Counted from the first letter of the stretch, positions 7,186-15,431 are shown. The stretch is DNA of 19,705 nt from DATESG01 sp035270925 (GCA_035270925.1 DATESG010000076.1:1-19705); one strand, 5' to 3'. Translations and numbers: made by a program. Notes: generated by a model from the letters alone, not told the origin.

Positions 7186-8358
7186 CTAATAACAATCCTT
7201 ATAAATTTGAAGTATCGCGTTAAAGTCTAAGGGCTTAAGATAATGGTAGATTTCAACTTTTTTGTTTTGGCTAACAATTAAGGCAAACTTTTCTAAATCA
7301 CTTTCCTTAACGGCAAAATCGCGTAAATGTAATTTCAGCCCCAGTTTTTTGAAAAATTGTTCTAGTTCAATAATAGCTAGTCGGCCATTTTCTTCGCTAT
7401 CTTTACCAGTGATGCTAAAGACATTACGGGCAAATTGAGCAAATTTAGCGACATCGAGCTTTTGGTAATAACGCGCCCAGGCCGGGAAAATAACCGCGAG
7501 CCCTGCTCCATGCGCAATTTCTGGGAAAACTGCACTAAGGGCGTGTTCAAGTAAATGTACGGGCATTCTTTGTGGCTTACCGAGGCCGGTTATTCCGTTA
7601 TGTGAGAAACTATTAGCTAACATGATGTTACTTCTAGCTTCATAATCATTAGGGTTTAGATTTAGACGGTTCGCATTCTCGATCACATTTTTTAATAAAG
7701 CTTCGGCAAATGCATCACTAAGTAAGCCCGGAGTACTTTCGTTAAAATAGCGTTCGAGCGTATGCATCATAATATCAACAATTCCTACTGCCGTTTGAAA
7801 TGGTGATAATGTTAGTGTGTATTTCGGATTTTCAATCGCAAAGAGTGGTCGATTTAGTGGAGAGTTAAACCCTTGTTTAAAGTTATTCTTACTATCGCTA
7901 ATGACCGCACTCGTTGACATCTCACTACCGGCTGCGGCGTGCGTCAAAATTACTCCTAACGGCAAGGCTTGTTTTGGTTCGACGAGATGTTTATTAAAAT
8001 CAAGTGGATGCCCATCATAAAAATAGGCGACACTGACAACTTTAGCGACATCAATCACGGACCCGCCACCAATCGCGAGGATAAAATCTATCTTTTCTTT
8101 TTTGGCAATCGCGAGAGCCTCAATCACATACTTGATTTCCGGATTAGGGGTAATGCCCTTATAAATATGATATTTAATCTTGTTTTCGGTTAATTTTTCT
8201 TCAACAAGTGCTAGCAGACCGCTTTTAATTAAACTGTTCTCGCCACCAAGAATAAGCACTTTATGAAACCCGTATTCTTTGATGATTTGGCCAACTTTAT
8301 GTTCTTGGTTGTCGCCAAAATAAAGTTTTGTACTTAAATGAAAAACGAAGTTATTCAT
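7186..8358 (-). CDS. Iron-containing (group III) alcohol dehydrogenase
   Basis: The 390-aa enzyme belongs to the metal-dependent group III alcohol dehydrogenases (butanol dehydrogenase/YqhD-like) that interconvert aldehydes and primary alcohols using NAD(P)H. The dinucleotide-binding GGGSVIDVAK lies at 97-106, preceded by the early LILGGENS at 35-42. Metal ligands inferred by alignment with YqhD are Asp195 and His199 (in VDIMMHTLERYF), His268 (MPVHLLEH) and His283 (EIAHGAGLAVIFP). The N-terminal FVFHLSTKLYFG is typical. The substrate cannot be told from sequence. The gene starts inside the tetR 3' end (8-bp overlap), with AGGGGAG as ribosome binding site within tetR. The neighbouring TetR gene may control it, a common arrangement for aldehyde-detoxifying dehydrogenases. 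Confidence 0.92.
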   Translation of the reverse strand: MNNFVFHLSTKLYFGDNQEHKVGQIIKEYGFHKVLILGGENSLIKSGLLALVEEKLTENKIKYHIYKGITPNPEIKYVIEALAIAKKEKIDFILAIGGGSVIDVAKVVSVAYFYDGHPLDFNKHLVEPKQALPLGVILTHAAAGSEMSTSAVISDSKNNFKQGFNSPLNRPLFAIENPKYTLTLSPFQTAVGIVDIMMHTLERYFNESTPGLLSDAFAEALLKNVIENANRLNLNPNDYEARSNIMLANSFSHNGITGLGKPQRMPVHLLEHALSAVFPEIAHGAGLAVIFPAWARYYQKLDVAKFAQFARNVFSITGKDSEENGRLAIIELEQFFKKLGLKLHLRDFAVKESDLEKFALIVSQNKKVEIYHYLKPLDFNAILQIYKDCY

Positions 8359-8896
8359 GATTTCTCCCCTTTAAAATTGCTTGTTCAATATAGTCAGATA
8401 AATACTTTTTAGCACGGGCGATAATGATTTGTTTATCTTCTTGGTTAGGATCTCTAAGCCAAAGAATAATCATGTTGGCAAAGCCCGAACCATAAAAGCT
8501 CGCAAGAAATTTTCTGTCTTCAAGGCTAATACTATTTTCAATATCTAACTTATCAATATGTTTAAGTTCGATGTTATAAAAGGTGTTGAAGAAGAATTCA
8601 ATCAATAAATCTTTACCCGCGCTTTGCGCAGTGTTTTGGATGAGATTATAATTATCTTCGACGTATTCAAAAACATGACTTATTGCTAATGAGTAATCAG
8701 TTTCGTTTTCTAGATGTGTGATTTTCTCATTTAGAAAAACCCAGGTTAAGAGATCATATGTATTACGAAAGTGGTAATAAAATGATTGCCGCTTAATTCC
8801 GCACATCTTCGAAAGGCGCATTACACTTATATCATCGAGGGCAACAGTCGCCATCAGTTTTTTAAGCGCGTCCGCTAGTCTTTCTTCTGTTCTCAT
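8351..8896 (-). CDS. TetR/AcrR family transcriptional regulator
   Basis: The 181-aa protein has a TetR-type N-terminal DNA-binding domain: a first helix at about 3-17, then the helix-turn-helix DISVMRLSKMCGIKRQSFYYHF at roughly 22-43, with the near-invariant FYYHF end. The remaining residues form a helical ligand-binding and dimerisation domain like that of DhaS-type small TetR proteins. Ligand unknown. The start codon lies within an ATGA overlap with psuG and its stop overlaps adh by 8 bp, so it is translated as part of the operon. TetR proteins usually repress their own operon by binding a short palindrome. A perfect 17-bp inverted repeat at 12279-12295, over the operon promoter, is the best candidate operator in the window. 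Confidence 0.9.
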   Translation of the reverse strand: MRTEERLADALKKLMATVALDDISVMRLSKMCGIKRQSFYYHFRNTYDLLTWVFLNEKITHLENETDYSLAISHVFEYVEDNYNLIQNTAQSAGKDLLIEFFFNTFYNIELKHIDKLDIENSISLEDRKFLASFYGSGFANMIILWLRDPNQEDKQIIIARAKKYLSDYIEQAILKGRNHE

Positions 8897-9801
8897 GCTT
8901 TGTCCTTGGCGAGGTTAGCAGCGATTTGTGCGCCGAGTTTGGCATTGTTAATAATTAGTTTGGTATTGGCCTCTAAAGATTCTCCTTTAGATAATTTAAC
9001 AATTTCCTTTAAAAGGAATGGCGTTTCGTCTTTGCCTTTGATTCCTTGGTGCTTGGCCTCTAATAAAGCTTTGTTAATCCAACTATCCATCAAATGATGA
9101 TCAACACTATTTTGTTCCTCAATTGGGTTGGTAACAAGGATTGCTTGCGGAAGATTCATCCTCGTTTGTTCGATATATAGTTGTGCAATTTCTTTTGGTG
9201 TATCTAGTCTAATAGGCACATTGATATTGCTTGTTCTGGTATAAAATAATGGTAATTTGTCTGTTTGATATCCAACAAGAGGAACACCTAATGTTTCAAG
9301 ATATTCAACAGTTTTTTCGACATCTAATATTGCTTTAGGCCCGGCACAAACGACGACCATCTTTGTTTTACTTAATTCAATTAGATCATTAGAAATATCA
9401 AAAGTGGTTTCTGCACCGCGATGAACTCCACCAATACCGCCTGTGACAAAAACATCAATGCCGGCCATTTTAGCAATAATCATTGTCGCCGCCACAGTCG
9501 TTGAGCCCCATAGTTTGCTCGATGTAACATAAGCTAAGTCACGGCCTGAGACTTTAACGATTCCTTGGCGTTTGCCAAATTCTTCGATTTGTTGTGCACT
9601 CATTCCGACGATGATATCGCCATCAATAATTCCAATTGTCGCAGCAACTGCTCCATGATCGTTAATCGTTTTTTCAACTTCAAGAGCGACTTTAACGTTA
9701 GTGGGATACGGCATCCCATGCGATATAATCGTGGATTCTAGCGCGACTATGGCTTGTTTGCTTTTAAGTGCTTGTTGGACGTTCTTATTAATAATTAACA
9801 T
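8893..9801 (-). CDS. psuG: Pseudouridine-5'-phosphate glycosidase
   Basis: PsuG splits pseudouridine 5'-phosphate into uracil and ribose 5-phosphate, the second step of pseudouridine salvage. The 302-aa length is typical. Diagnostic blocks are ALESTIISHGMPYP (20-33), KVSGRDLA (83-90), VFVTGGIGGVHRG (117-129) and VVCAGPKAILD (150-160). By alignment with E. coli PsuG, Glu22, Lys83, the metal ligand Asp139 and the Schiff-base Lys156 are all present, so the enzyme should be active. The usual partner, the kinase PsuK, is absent from the window. The gene starts 3 bp after the P-type ATPase stop, with AGAGG as ribosome binding site inside that gene, and overlaps tetR by 4 bp. Confidence 0.94.
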   Translation of the reverse strand: MLIINKNVQQALKSKQAIVALESTIISHGMPYPTNVKVALEVEKTINDHGAVAATIGIIDGDIIVGMSAQQIEEFGKRQGIVKVSGRDLAYVTSSKLWGSTTVAATMIIAKMAGIDVFVTGGIGGVHRGAETTFDISNDLIELSKTKMVVVCAGPKAILDVEKTVEYLETLGVPLVGYQTDKLPLFYTRTSNINVPIRLDTPKEIAQLYIEQTRMNLPQAILVTNPIEEQNSVDHHLMDSWINKALLEAKHQGIKGKDETPFLLKEIVKLSKGESLEANTKLIINNAKLGAQIAANLAKDKA

Positions 9802-9804
9802 AAT

Positions 9805-12258
9805 TTACCTCTTTTTCTTCTTCTTATCTGCAAGTTGAATGTCGATGATAAAGTAAAATATTATCGCTGAGACATTAATCACAACTAATTCAATAATGTT
9901 ACGTGTGTTTAAATCTCGATAGTCAATTTTGAATATATCAACGCGCCAATATGCGGCCAAGTACAGCGCAAGCATTGCGCCGAGCAAAATGACTATGAAT
10001 AAAATTCCTCGATATAAATCAAGTGGTAAACTCGTTCTAAACAAGACAACAAAGCTAATAAATATCATTGTGATTACACTCATTGTAATCGCGGCATATT
10101 CGGTTACACGAAGACTACCTGGTTGAATTGTTTCAATGTTACGCATGATGAAGAAGGAAAATACCGCGAGGACCATTACAATTGAACCCGGCAAAGCCTT
10201 CTTAACGACGTTACTCATAAACGTCCCCTTAATCTTCGCGCTATTAGGCTGTAAAGATAAGAAGAATGAGGCAACTCCGATTGTAAAGAATTCCCAGATA
10301 TACAAATGGTTAGTTAAGAATGGATAAGCAACTTGATTTCCAACTGGAGCGAGCATCGAACCAACAAGAAACATTAGTGACATGATAATTGTGAATGTTG
10401 TTTTAACTAAGAATAATGACCATGTTCTTTGCAAGTTATTAATTGCCCGGCGACCTTCCTCAACAATTGAAGGAAGCGCATCAAAGTTTTGTTCGATAAT
10501 AATATTACTGACACTACGTGCCGCCCCACTTCCATTTGCCATTGCAATTGAACAGTCAGCCGCCTTAAGTGCGAGGACATCATTAACGCCGTCGCCGATC
10601 ATCCCAACAACGAGGCCAAGCGATTGGAGTTTTCTGACAAGAACTTCTTTTTGATTTGGTTTTACGCGGCCAAATACCGTGTAACTATCGGCGACTCGGC
10701 GAACATCATCGCGGTCTAGTGTGGAGAGATCGATTGCGTTTTCGGCCCCAAAGACTCCAGCGCGATATGCAACTGCTTGGACAGTCCCTGGATCATCGCC
10801 GGAAATAATTTTAATTTTAACGCCATTTTCGACAAACCATTTAATGGCCGTGATTGCTTCCTCACGAATATGATCCTCAAGGGCAATTAAAGCAAGTGGA
10901 ACCCCTTCGTTGATTGCTTGCTCTTTGTTACGTTTTTTGTTTCTTGTTAAAACTAAAACACGTAGTCCTCTACTCATATAAGTTTGTTCAATGCCTTTTA
11001 TTTCTTCACGATATTTTGGACTTAAAAGTGATGATGTTGCGCCTAAGTAAAAAGTTTCGCCATTTTTAAAGCGCACGGCACTATATTTATCTTCACTGGA
11101 AAAAGGCGTGATAATACTTGTGTCAATATAGTTACTAAATTTGAAATATTCTTTTAGGGCGAGGGCGGTGGCGTTTTCATCCTTGGTCGCCGCGACAATA
11201 TTGGCAACAATGTTTTGTAAATCAAGGTTTTTATCAGGGTTAAACTCATAAAAGTCCGAGACCGACATTGTGCCATCCGTTAACGTTCCGGTTTTATCAA
11301 GGCAAAGAACATCGACGCGTGCAAGCATTTCAATCGAATACATTTCTTGCACAAGTGTACGTTTTTTACCAAGCCGGACAATTCCAACCGATAAGGTCAT
11401 ACTTGTTAAGAGGTACATTCCTGAAGGAATCATTCCCACTAAAGAACCCGAAATACTAGCAACACTATCGAAAATTGGAATATCTTGATATATCGTTGAG
11501 AGTACCATTAAGGCTCCGACAACAAAGACAATTACCCCAATAATTTTAAATAAACCCCTAATTGAGCTTAATAATTGTGATTTTGGCTTTTTAAACGCTT
11601 GTGCCCTAATTTGAATTGTTTGGGCATAACTTAGTTTGCCAATCTTATCAACACGCATATACGCTGTTCCGCTTGTCACGAACGACCCAGACAAGACATT
11701 TTTATCAATGCCCTTTTTAATTATTTCTGATTCTCCCGTTAAGAGGGATTCATTAACACTGACCTCACCAAAAAGAATAACTCCATCAGCCGGAATTTGA
11801 TCACCCATCTTTAAAACGATGACATCATCAAGGACAACTTGGTCGCGATCTAATTCACTTAATATTCCATCGCGGATAACTCTAACGTTACTTCTTGATA
11901 AAATGCTTAGTTCTTTTAGTGTTTTTTTAGCGCGAAAATCTTGAATTAAGCCGATTAAAGTATTGGCGACTAGAATTATGAGGAAGAAAAGGCCCCCAAA
12001 GTTTTGAACCCAAATCATCGCCGCCGCAATGATGTATAAAAGAATATTAAAGAATGAGAAAACGTTGGCCATGATAATTTCAAAGGTTGTTTTCCCGATA
12101 ACTTTTTTAGCTTGGTTTGTTAACTTGCGTTTTTGGCGTTGTAAAACTTGCTCAAGGGATAAACCTTGGCTATAAATAGGATTGTATCTTTCGATGCCTT
12201 CAAGTAATATTTCGCTTTTACGAATCCTTCTTGTGGCATAACCTGCTTTTTCATTCAT
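9805..12258 (-). CDS. CtpE-like cation-transporting P-type ATPase
   Basis: The 817-aa membrane ATPase pumps a cation by forming a phospho-aspartate. The phosphorylation motif DKTGTLT begins at Asp321, the actuator TGES is at 174-177, and the hinge GDGVND is at 555-560. Membrane helices lie at about 60-82, 86-106, 236-258 and 268-292, and six more follow from about 630 to 805. The layout, the 817-aa length and the phrase LVQEMYSIEMLARVDVLCLD before the active Asp resemble CtpE-type P2 ATPases, linked in mycobacteria to calcium. In the fourth membrane helix, however, the cation-binding PEGL of SERCA-type pumps reads PSGM (278-281), so the ion cannot be assigned. Heavy-metal N-terminal domains and CPx motifs are absent. 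The tail ends in a run of Lys residues. It is the first gene of the operon, with a weak ribosome binding site (AGAGAAAA). Confidence 0.9.
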   Translation of the reverse strand: MNEKAGYATRRIRKSEILLEGIERYNPIYSQGLSLEQVLQRQKRKLTNQAKKVIGKTTFEIIMANVFSFFNILLYIIAAAMIWVQNFGGLFFLIILVANTLIGLIQDFRAKKTLKELSILSRSNVRVIRDGILSELDRDQVVLDDVIVLKMGDQIPADGVILFGEVSVNESLLTGESEIIKKGIDKNVLSGSFVTSGTAYMRVDKIGKLSYAQTIQIRAQAFKKPKSQLLSSIRGLFKIIGVIVFVVGALMVLSTIYQDIPIFDSVASISGSLVGMIPSGMYLLTSMTLSVGIVRLGKKRTLVQEMYSIEMLARVDVLCLDKTGTLTDGTMSVSDFYEFNPDKNLDLQNIVANIVAATKDENATALALKEYFKFSNYIDTSIITPFSSEDKYSAVRFKNGETFYLGATSSLLSPKYREEIKGIEQTYMSRGLRVLVLTRNKKRNKEQAINEGVPLALIALEDHIREEAITAIKWFVENGVKIKIISGDDPGTVQAVAYRAGVFGAENAIDLSTLDRDDVRRVADSYTVFGRVKPNQKEVLVRKLQSLGLVVGMIGDGVNDVLALKAADCSIAMANGSGAARSVSNIIIEQNFDALPSIVEEGRRAINNLQRTWSLFLVKTTFTIIMSLMFLVGSMLAPVGNQVAYPFLTNHLYIWEFFTIGVASFFLSLQPNSAKIKGTFMSNVVKKALPGSIVMVLAVFSFFIMRNIETIQPGSLRVTEYAAITMSVITMIFISFVVLFRTSLPLDLYRGILFIVILLGAMLALYLAAYWRVDIFKIDYRDLNTRNIIELVVINVSAIIFYFIIDIQLADKKKKKR

Positions 12259-12275
12259 AATTTTCTCTATTTATA

Positions 12276-12281
12276 ATTATA
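12276..12281 (-). promoter_or_regulatory. -10 element of the five-gene operon promoter
   Basis: A perfect TATAAT reads leftwards at 12281-12276, 17 bases upstream of the ATPase ATG. No good -35 is found at 17-bp spacing (GAGTAA on this strand), so the promoter may be weak or activator-dependent. The inverted repeat at 12279-12295 overlaps it. No convincing terminator separates it from the upstream ABC transporter gene, so read-through is possible. Confidence 0.45.
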
Positions 12282-12295
12282 GACTATAAGTCTAT
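12279..12295. promoter_or_regulatory. Perfect 17-bp inverted repeat, candidate TetR operator
   Basis: ATAGACT (12279-12285) and AGTCTAT (12289-12295) are perfect inverted copies separated by ATA. The repeat overlaps the predicted -10 of the operon and extends into its spacer, the typical place for a repressor site. Size and symmetry fit TetR-family operators, and a tetR gene is the third gene of the same operon. The binding partner is inferred. Confidence 0.5.
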
Positions 12296-12329
12296 GTTTT
12301 ACTCGGATTATTATTACACTGTCTAAAAA

Positions 12330-14864
12330 TTATTCGGTTCTCAAAGCTTCAACAGGATTCTTTCTCGCGGCAATACTACTTGGGAGCAGCCCGGAGATCA
12401 TCGTGAGCGCAACGTTGATTGTAATAAGGAGTAAAGCTATCCAAGGTGTAAGGTTAGCAATCGTGCCGATGTTTTGATCGGGGAACATATTATTGAGAAT
12501 TAGATTAATCGGGATTGTTAATATATAGGCGGAAATTACGCCGATTAGACCAGCAAAAAGACCAATAATGAATGTTTCAGCTTGGAACAGCCGTCCCACG
12601 TCTTTTTTCCGAGCCCCAATCGCCCGGAGAACACCGATCTCTTTGGTTCTTTCAATCACTGAAATATAAGTAATAATTCCAATTAAAACGCCTGATACAA
12701 CTAGCGAAATACTGGTGAAAAATATTAACACGATCGAGACGATGTTAACCATCGTTGCAAGCGAGTCGGTAATTGTACTTACAAGATCAGAATATATAAT
12801 TTTAAAGTCCGCGGCTTGCGCCTTATTATATTGATCAAATTCAGTTTTGATATCTTTTCGCGCCTGCGCACTCGATGGAAAAATGGCAATTGATTCAACA
12901 TTAGAGTAGATTCTTTGAAATGTAGTCATAATCGCTAGCCCAAGTGGCGTGGAATGGTCAATATCACTTACTTGTGAGTTGTTGCGTTTAGCTAAATTCA
13001 ACATGTCTGTTTGTGACAAAAGTTTTTGTGGGTTACCGCTGTCATATGTCGGATCATAATAGCGTACGTAATCTAAAGCATTTTCCATGTCAGTTAAAGC
13101 GTCGGGATGAATCGTAATATTGTGAAAGATCGATTTTGAAAATTCACTATCTCGATTAAAGTTTTGCATCATTGCATTTAATTCATTGGTGAACGCTAAC
13201 CCTTGCGAGAGTATTTGAAACTCCGTTCCCGCTCTCGGACGTAAAACCCCAACAATTTCAAGTTTAATTCCTTTATTGTCATCATTATAATTGGCAACAA
13301 TGTTGTTATAATCAATCCCGTATTTTTCTATCGTTTTTGTTCCACTTGCCGTCGATAAATCACCAACAACAAAATCGTGGGCATTATCTCTAACATAAAA
13401 GTCGTCATTGTCGAGCAGCTTATATGTCTTACCAATAATTTCATCAAACGAAAACTTATCGATTTCGGCAGCACCTGATCCAAGAAAACCCAATCTTTGT
13501 AAATCGCCGACTTTTACACGGTTATAGCGATCGATTACAAGCACAATCTCATTTGCGTTTTCTGGATAGCGTGAAGTCGTGCCAATTAGATCATAATACT
13601 CACTGACATATTCTCTGTCGCCAAAAAGTTGGGTAAATGTTCCGCTCGCGGTTGGTGTTAATTGCGAGAAGTTTGTCGACCCCGCGTAATTAATTGATCC
13701 ATTAGGATATTCGGTTAGAAGTTTCATATGTGTTGGATAATTTAAAATCACGCTGCTAGCAAGACCACTATCTTCTAAGCCTTCAACAAAGTTGAGAAAA
13801 TCAGGTGTCAATTGGTTGAAATAATATTTAAAAGAAGATTCCGCACTGTCATTAGGATCATAAACATATACTTCTTCCTCTGTCGGGAAATCTTTGAGAT
13901 TAACTTCTTTAAATGCAGTTGGGCTCAGTTCAAACGAGTTTGAAAACACCCCAATCGGGTAAGAGGCCATCGTATCACTTTCAACTTTGGCAATATAACT
14001 ATTAAAGCCTGTTGATAAGGAAGCAACTAAGGCAACGCCGATGATTCCTAAAGAGCCAGCAACCGATGTAATAATCGAGCGACCCTTTTTCGTCATAATG
14101 TTTTTAAAACTACTTTTCAACGCCATTGAAAAAGGCATTGAGGTATATTTATTGATTTCTTTTCCGGTCGTTTCACTACTAATAGAAACTTCTTTAGCGG
14201 TGTCATTTTCAATCACACCATCAAGCATTCTAATAATACGGTCACTATATTTTTTTGCGAGGACCTCGTTATGTGAAACCATTATTACAAGTCTGGTTTT
14301 ACTAACTTCTTTAATGATGTCCATGACTTGTTCGCTTGTTTTACTGTCTAACGCCCCAGTTGGTTCATCCGCTAAAATAATTGATGGGTCGTTAACAAGC
14401 GCACGCGCAATCGCGACCCTTTGCATCTGACCACCCGACAATTGGTTGGTTTGCTTATACATTTCTGATTCTAGGCCAACACTTAATAGAGCTTCTTTTG
14501 CCTTGGCAATTCGCTCTTTACTCGACATTCCGGTCAGTGTTAGTGACATTGCGACGTTATCTAAAACTGTTAGATGGGTAATCAGGTTATAACTTTGGAA
14601 AACAAACCCAACGCGGTGGTTACGGTACGCATCCCAATCTTTATCTTTAAATTGTTTGGTCGATTTTCCCTCAATAATTAAATCTCCACTTGTATATTGG
14701 TCAAGACCACCAATAAGATTTAAAAGTGTTGTTTTCCCACACCCAGAAGGGCCAACAATGGTCACGAATTGTTGCTTAGGAAAAGTAAGGTTAATATCCT
14801 TAAGAACCTTGAGGGGCTTATTGTCGACATAGTAGTTTTTAAAAACGTTTCTAAGTTGTAACAT
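12330..14864 (-). CDS. MacB-like ABC transporter, fused ATPase and FtsX permease
   Basis: The 844-aa product joins an ABC ATPase (1-220) to an FtsX/MacB-type permease. ATPase motifs: Walker A GPSGCGKTT (38-46), Q-loop Gln90, signature LSGGQMQRVAIARAL (142-156), Walker B IILADE (162-167) and switch His198. The first membrane helix is at about 262-285, followed by an extracytoplasmic domain of about 410 residues (286-698), then three more helices at about 704-732, 760-790 and 806-826. The cytoplasmic ERTKEIGVLRAIGARKKDV (737-755) and the C-terminal AARKNPVEALR are hallmarks of this family. Such type VII transporters are mechanotransmitters acting on peptides, lipids or envelope processes rather than classical importers. 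Substrate unknown; a homodimer is expected since both domains are in one chain. AGGAG (complement of 14872-14876) supports the start, and a TATAAT lies upstream. Confidence 0.92.
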   Translation of the reverse strand: MLQLRNVFKNYYVDNKPLKVLKDINLTFPKQQFVTIVGPSGCGKTTLLNLIGGLDQYTSGDLIIEGKSTKQFKDKDWDAYRNHRVGFVFQSYNLITHLTVLDNVAMSLTLTGMSSKERIAKAKEALLSVGLESEMYKQTNQLSGGQMQRVAIARALVNDPSIILADEPTGALDSKTSEQVMDIIKEVSKTRLVIMVSHNEVLAKKYSDRIIRMLDGVIENDTAKEVSISSETTGKEINKYTSMPFSMALKSSFKNIMTKKGRSIITSVAGSLGIIGVALVASLSTGFNSYIAKVESDTMASYPIGVFSNSFELSPTAFKEVNLKDFPTEEEVYVYDPNDSAESSFKYYFNQLTPDFLNFVEGLEDSGLASSVILNYPTHMKLLTEYPNGSINYAGSTNFSQLTPTASGTFTQLFGDREYVSEYYDLIGTTSRYPENANEIVLVIDRYNRVKVGDLQRLGFLGSGAAEIDKFSFDEIIGKTYKLLDNDDFYVRDNAHDFVVGDLSTASGTKTIEKYGIDYNNIVANYNDDNKGIKLEIVGVLRPRAGTEFQILSQGLAFTNELNAMMQNFNRDSEFSKSIFHNITIHPDALTDMENALDYVRYYDPTYDSGNPQKLLSQTDMLNLAKRNNSQVSDIDHSTPLGLAIMTTFQRIYSNVESIAIFPSSAQARKDIKTEFDQYNKAQAADFKIIYSDLVSTITDSLATMVNIVSIVLIFFTSISLVVSGVLIGIITYISVIERTKEIGVLRAIGARKKDVGRLFQAETFIIGLFAGLIGVISAYILTIPINLILNNMFPDQNIGTIANLTPWIALLLITINVALTMISGLLPSSIAARKNPVEALRTE

Positions 14865-14888
14865 ATTGCTTCTCCTAATAAAAAATAT

Positions 14889-14904
14889 ATAGTAATTATA
14901 CTAT
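14889..14904. repeat. AT-rich inverted repeat over the ABC transporter promoter
   Basis: ATAGTA (14889-14894) and TACTAT (14899-14904) are perfect inverted copies around ATTA. The repeat encloses the predicted -10 TATAAT (complement of 14895-14900) of the ABC transporter gene. It could be an operator; being all A/T except two bases, it could also arise by chance. Confidence 0.35.
14895..14900 (-). promoter_or_regulatory. -10 element of the ABC transporter promoter
   Basis: A perfect TATAAT reads leftwards at 14900-14895, about 31 bases before the ATG at 14864, in the 92-bp gap after tadA. The -35 region is only T-rich (TTTTTA). No clear intrinsic terminator for tadA was found in the gap, so read-through from tadA may also supply transcripts. 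Confidence 0.45.
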
Positions 14905-14956
14905 TTTTTGATGACGATAAAAACCATCATCCCTACTATATACATATATTTTGCAG

Positions 14957-15421
14957 CTATTTCTTGCTGTTTCTCTTGTTTTTAAAAAACTCAGAAATCA
15001 ACATACCACATTCTTCTTCGAGAACACCACCACTAACTTGAGGATAGTGATTAAGGCTTTTTTGTTCAAATAGATGATAAGAACTTCCGAGTGCCCCACC
15101 CTTAGGTTCCTTGGCACCATAGACAACGCGGCCAACTCTTGCCCAAACAAGCGCACCGGCACACATACTGCATGGCTCGATTGTCACATACATTGTTGTA
15201 TCTTCAAGACGCCAATTTTGAATCTTTTTAGCGGCTTTTCTAATCGCAATAATTTCAGCATGGCCAGTTGGATCTAAACGGCTCTCGCGGTTATTATAAC
15301 CACGGGCTATAACTTTTCCATCTTTAACAATGACGGCGCCGATTGGGACCTCGTCACATTCATAAGCTTTCCTGGCCTCTTTTAAGGCTAGTTTCATAAA
15401 TTTTTCATCAATATTTTTCAT
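14957..15421 (-). CDS. tadA: tRNA-specific adenosine deaminase TadA
   Basis: This 154-aa zinc enzyme converts adenosine 34 of tRNA-Arg(ACG) to inosine so that one tRNA reads CGU, CGC and CGA. The zinc and proton-shuttle motif HAE is at 54-56 (in DPTGHAEIIAIRKAA) and the second zinc motif PCSMC is at 83-87, followed by GALVWARVGRVVYGAKEPKGG, which distinguishes TadA from cytidine deaminases. The N-terminal FMKLALKEA block and the Lys-rich tail are normal for the family. ATG 15421 gives the standard N-terminus, but there is no Shine-Dalgarno sequence in front of it. The only purine-rich stretch (GGTGG) belongs to the 3' end of the SRP RNA, and the start lies 10 bases after that RNA's U-run. Expression by read-through of the SRP RNA terminator is likely. 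Identification is firm. Confidence 0.95.
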   Translation of the reverse strand: MKNIDEKFMKLALKEARKAYECDEVPIGAVIVKDGKVIARGYNNRESRLDPTGHAEIIAIRKAAKKIQNWRLEDTTMYVTIEPCSMCAGALVWARVGRVVYGAKEPKGGALGSSYHLFEQKSLNHYPQVSGGVLEEECGMLISEFFKNKRNSKK

Positions 15422-15431
15422 AAATTAAATT

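Noticed and set aside
6373..8193. Several 60-75-codon open frames on the + strand opposite the M50-like and dehydrogenase genes
   Set aside because: They lie opposite well-supported coding sequence, lack ribosome binding sites and show low-complexity translations.
14041..14430. 129-codon open frame on the + strand
   Set aside because: It is antisense to the ABC ATPase, whose Walker A, signature and Walker B motifs are intact on the other strand. No ribosome binding site or recognisable protein.
14909..14930. Hairpin-like GATGACGA...CCATCATC between tadA and the ABC transporter gene as a terminator
   Set aside because: Two of eight pairs are G-T and, read leftwards, the hairpin is followed by a run of A rather than T. 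It does not look like an intrinsic terminator.
14957..14985. Short CAGC/GCTG hairpin around the tadA stop codon
   Set aside because: Only four base pairs with no T-run after it; too weak to call a terminator.
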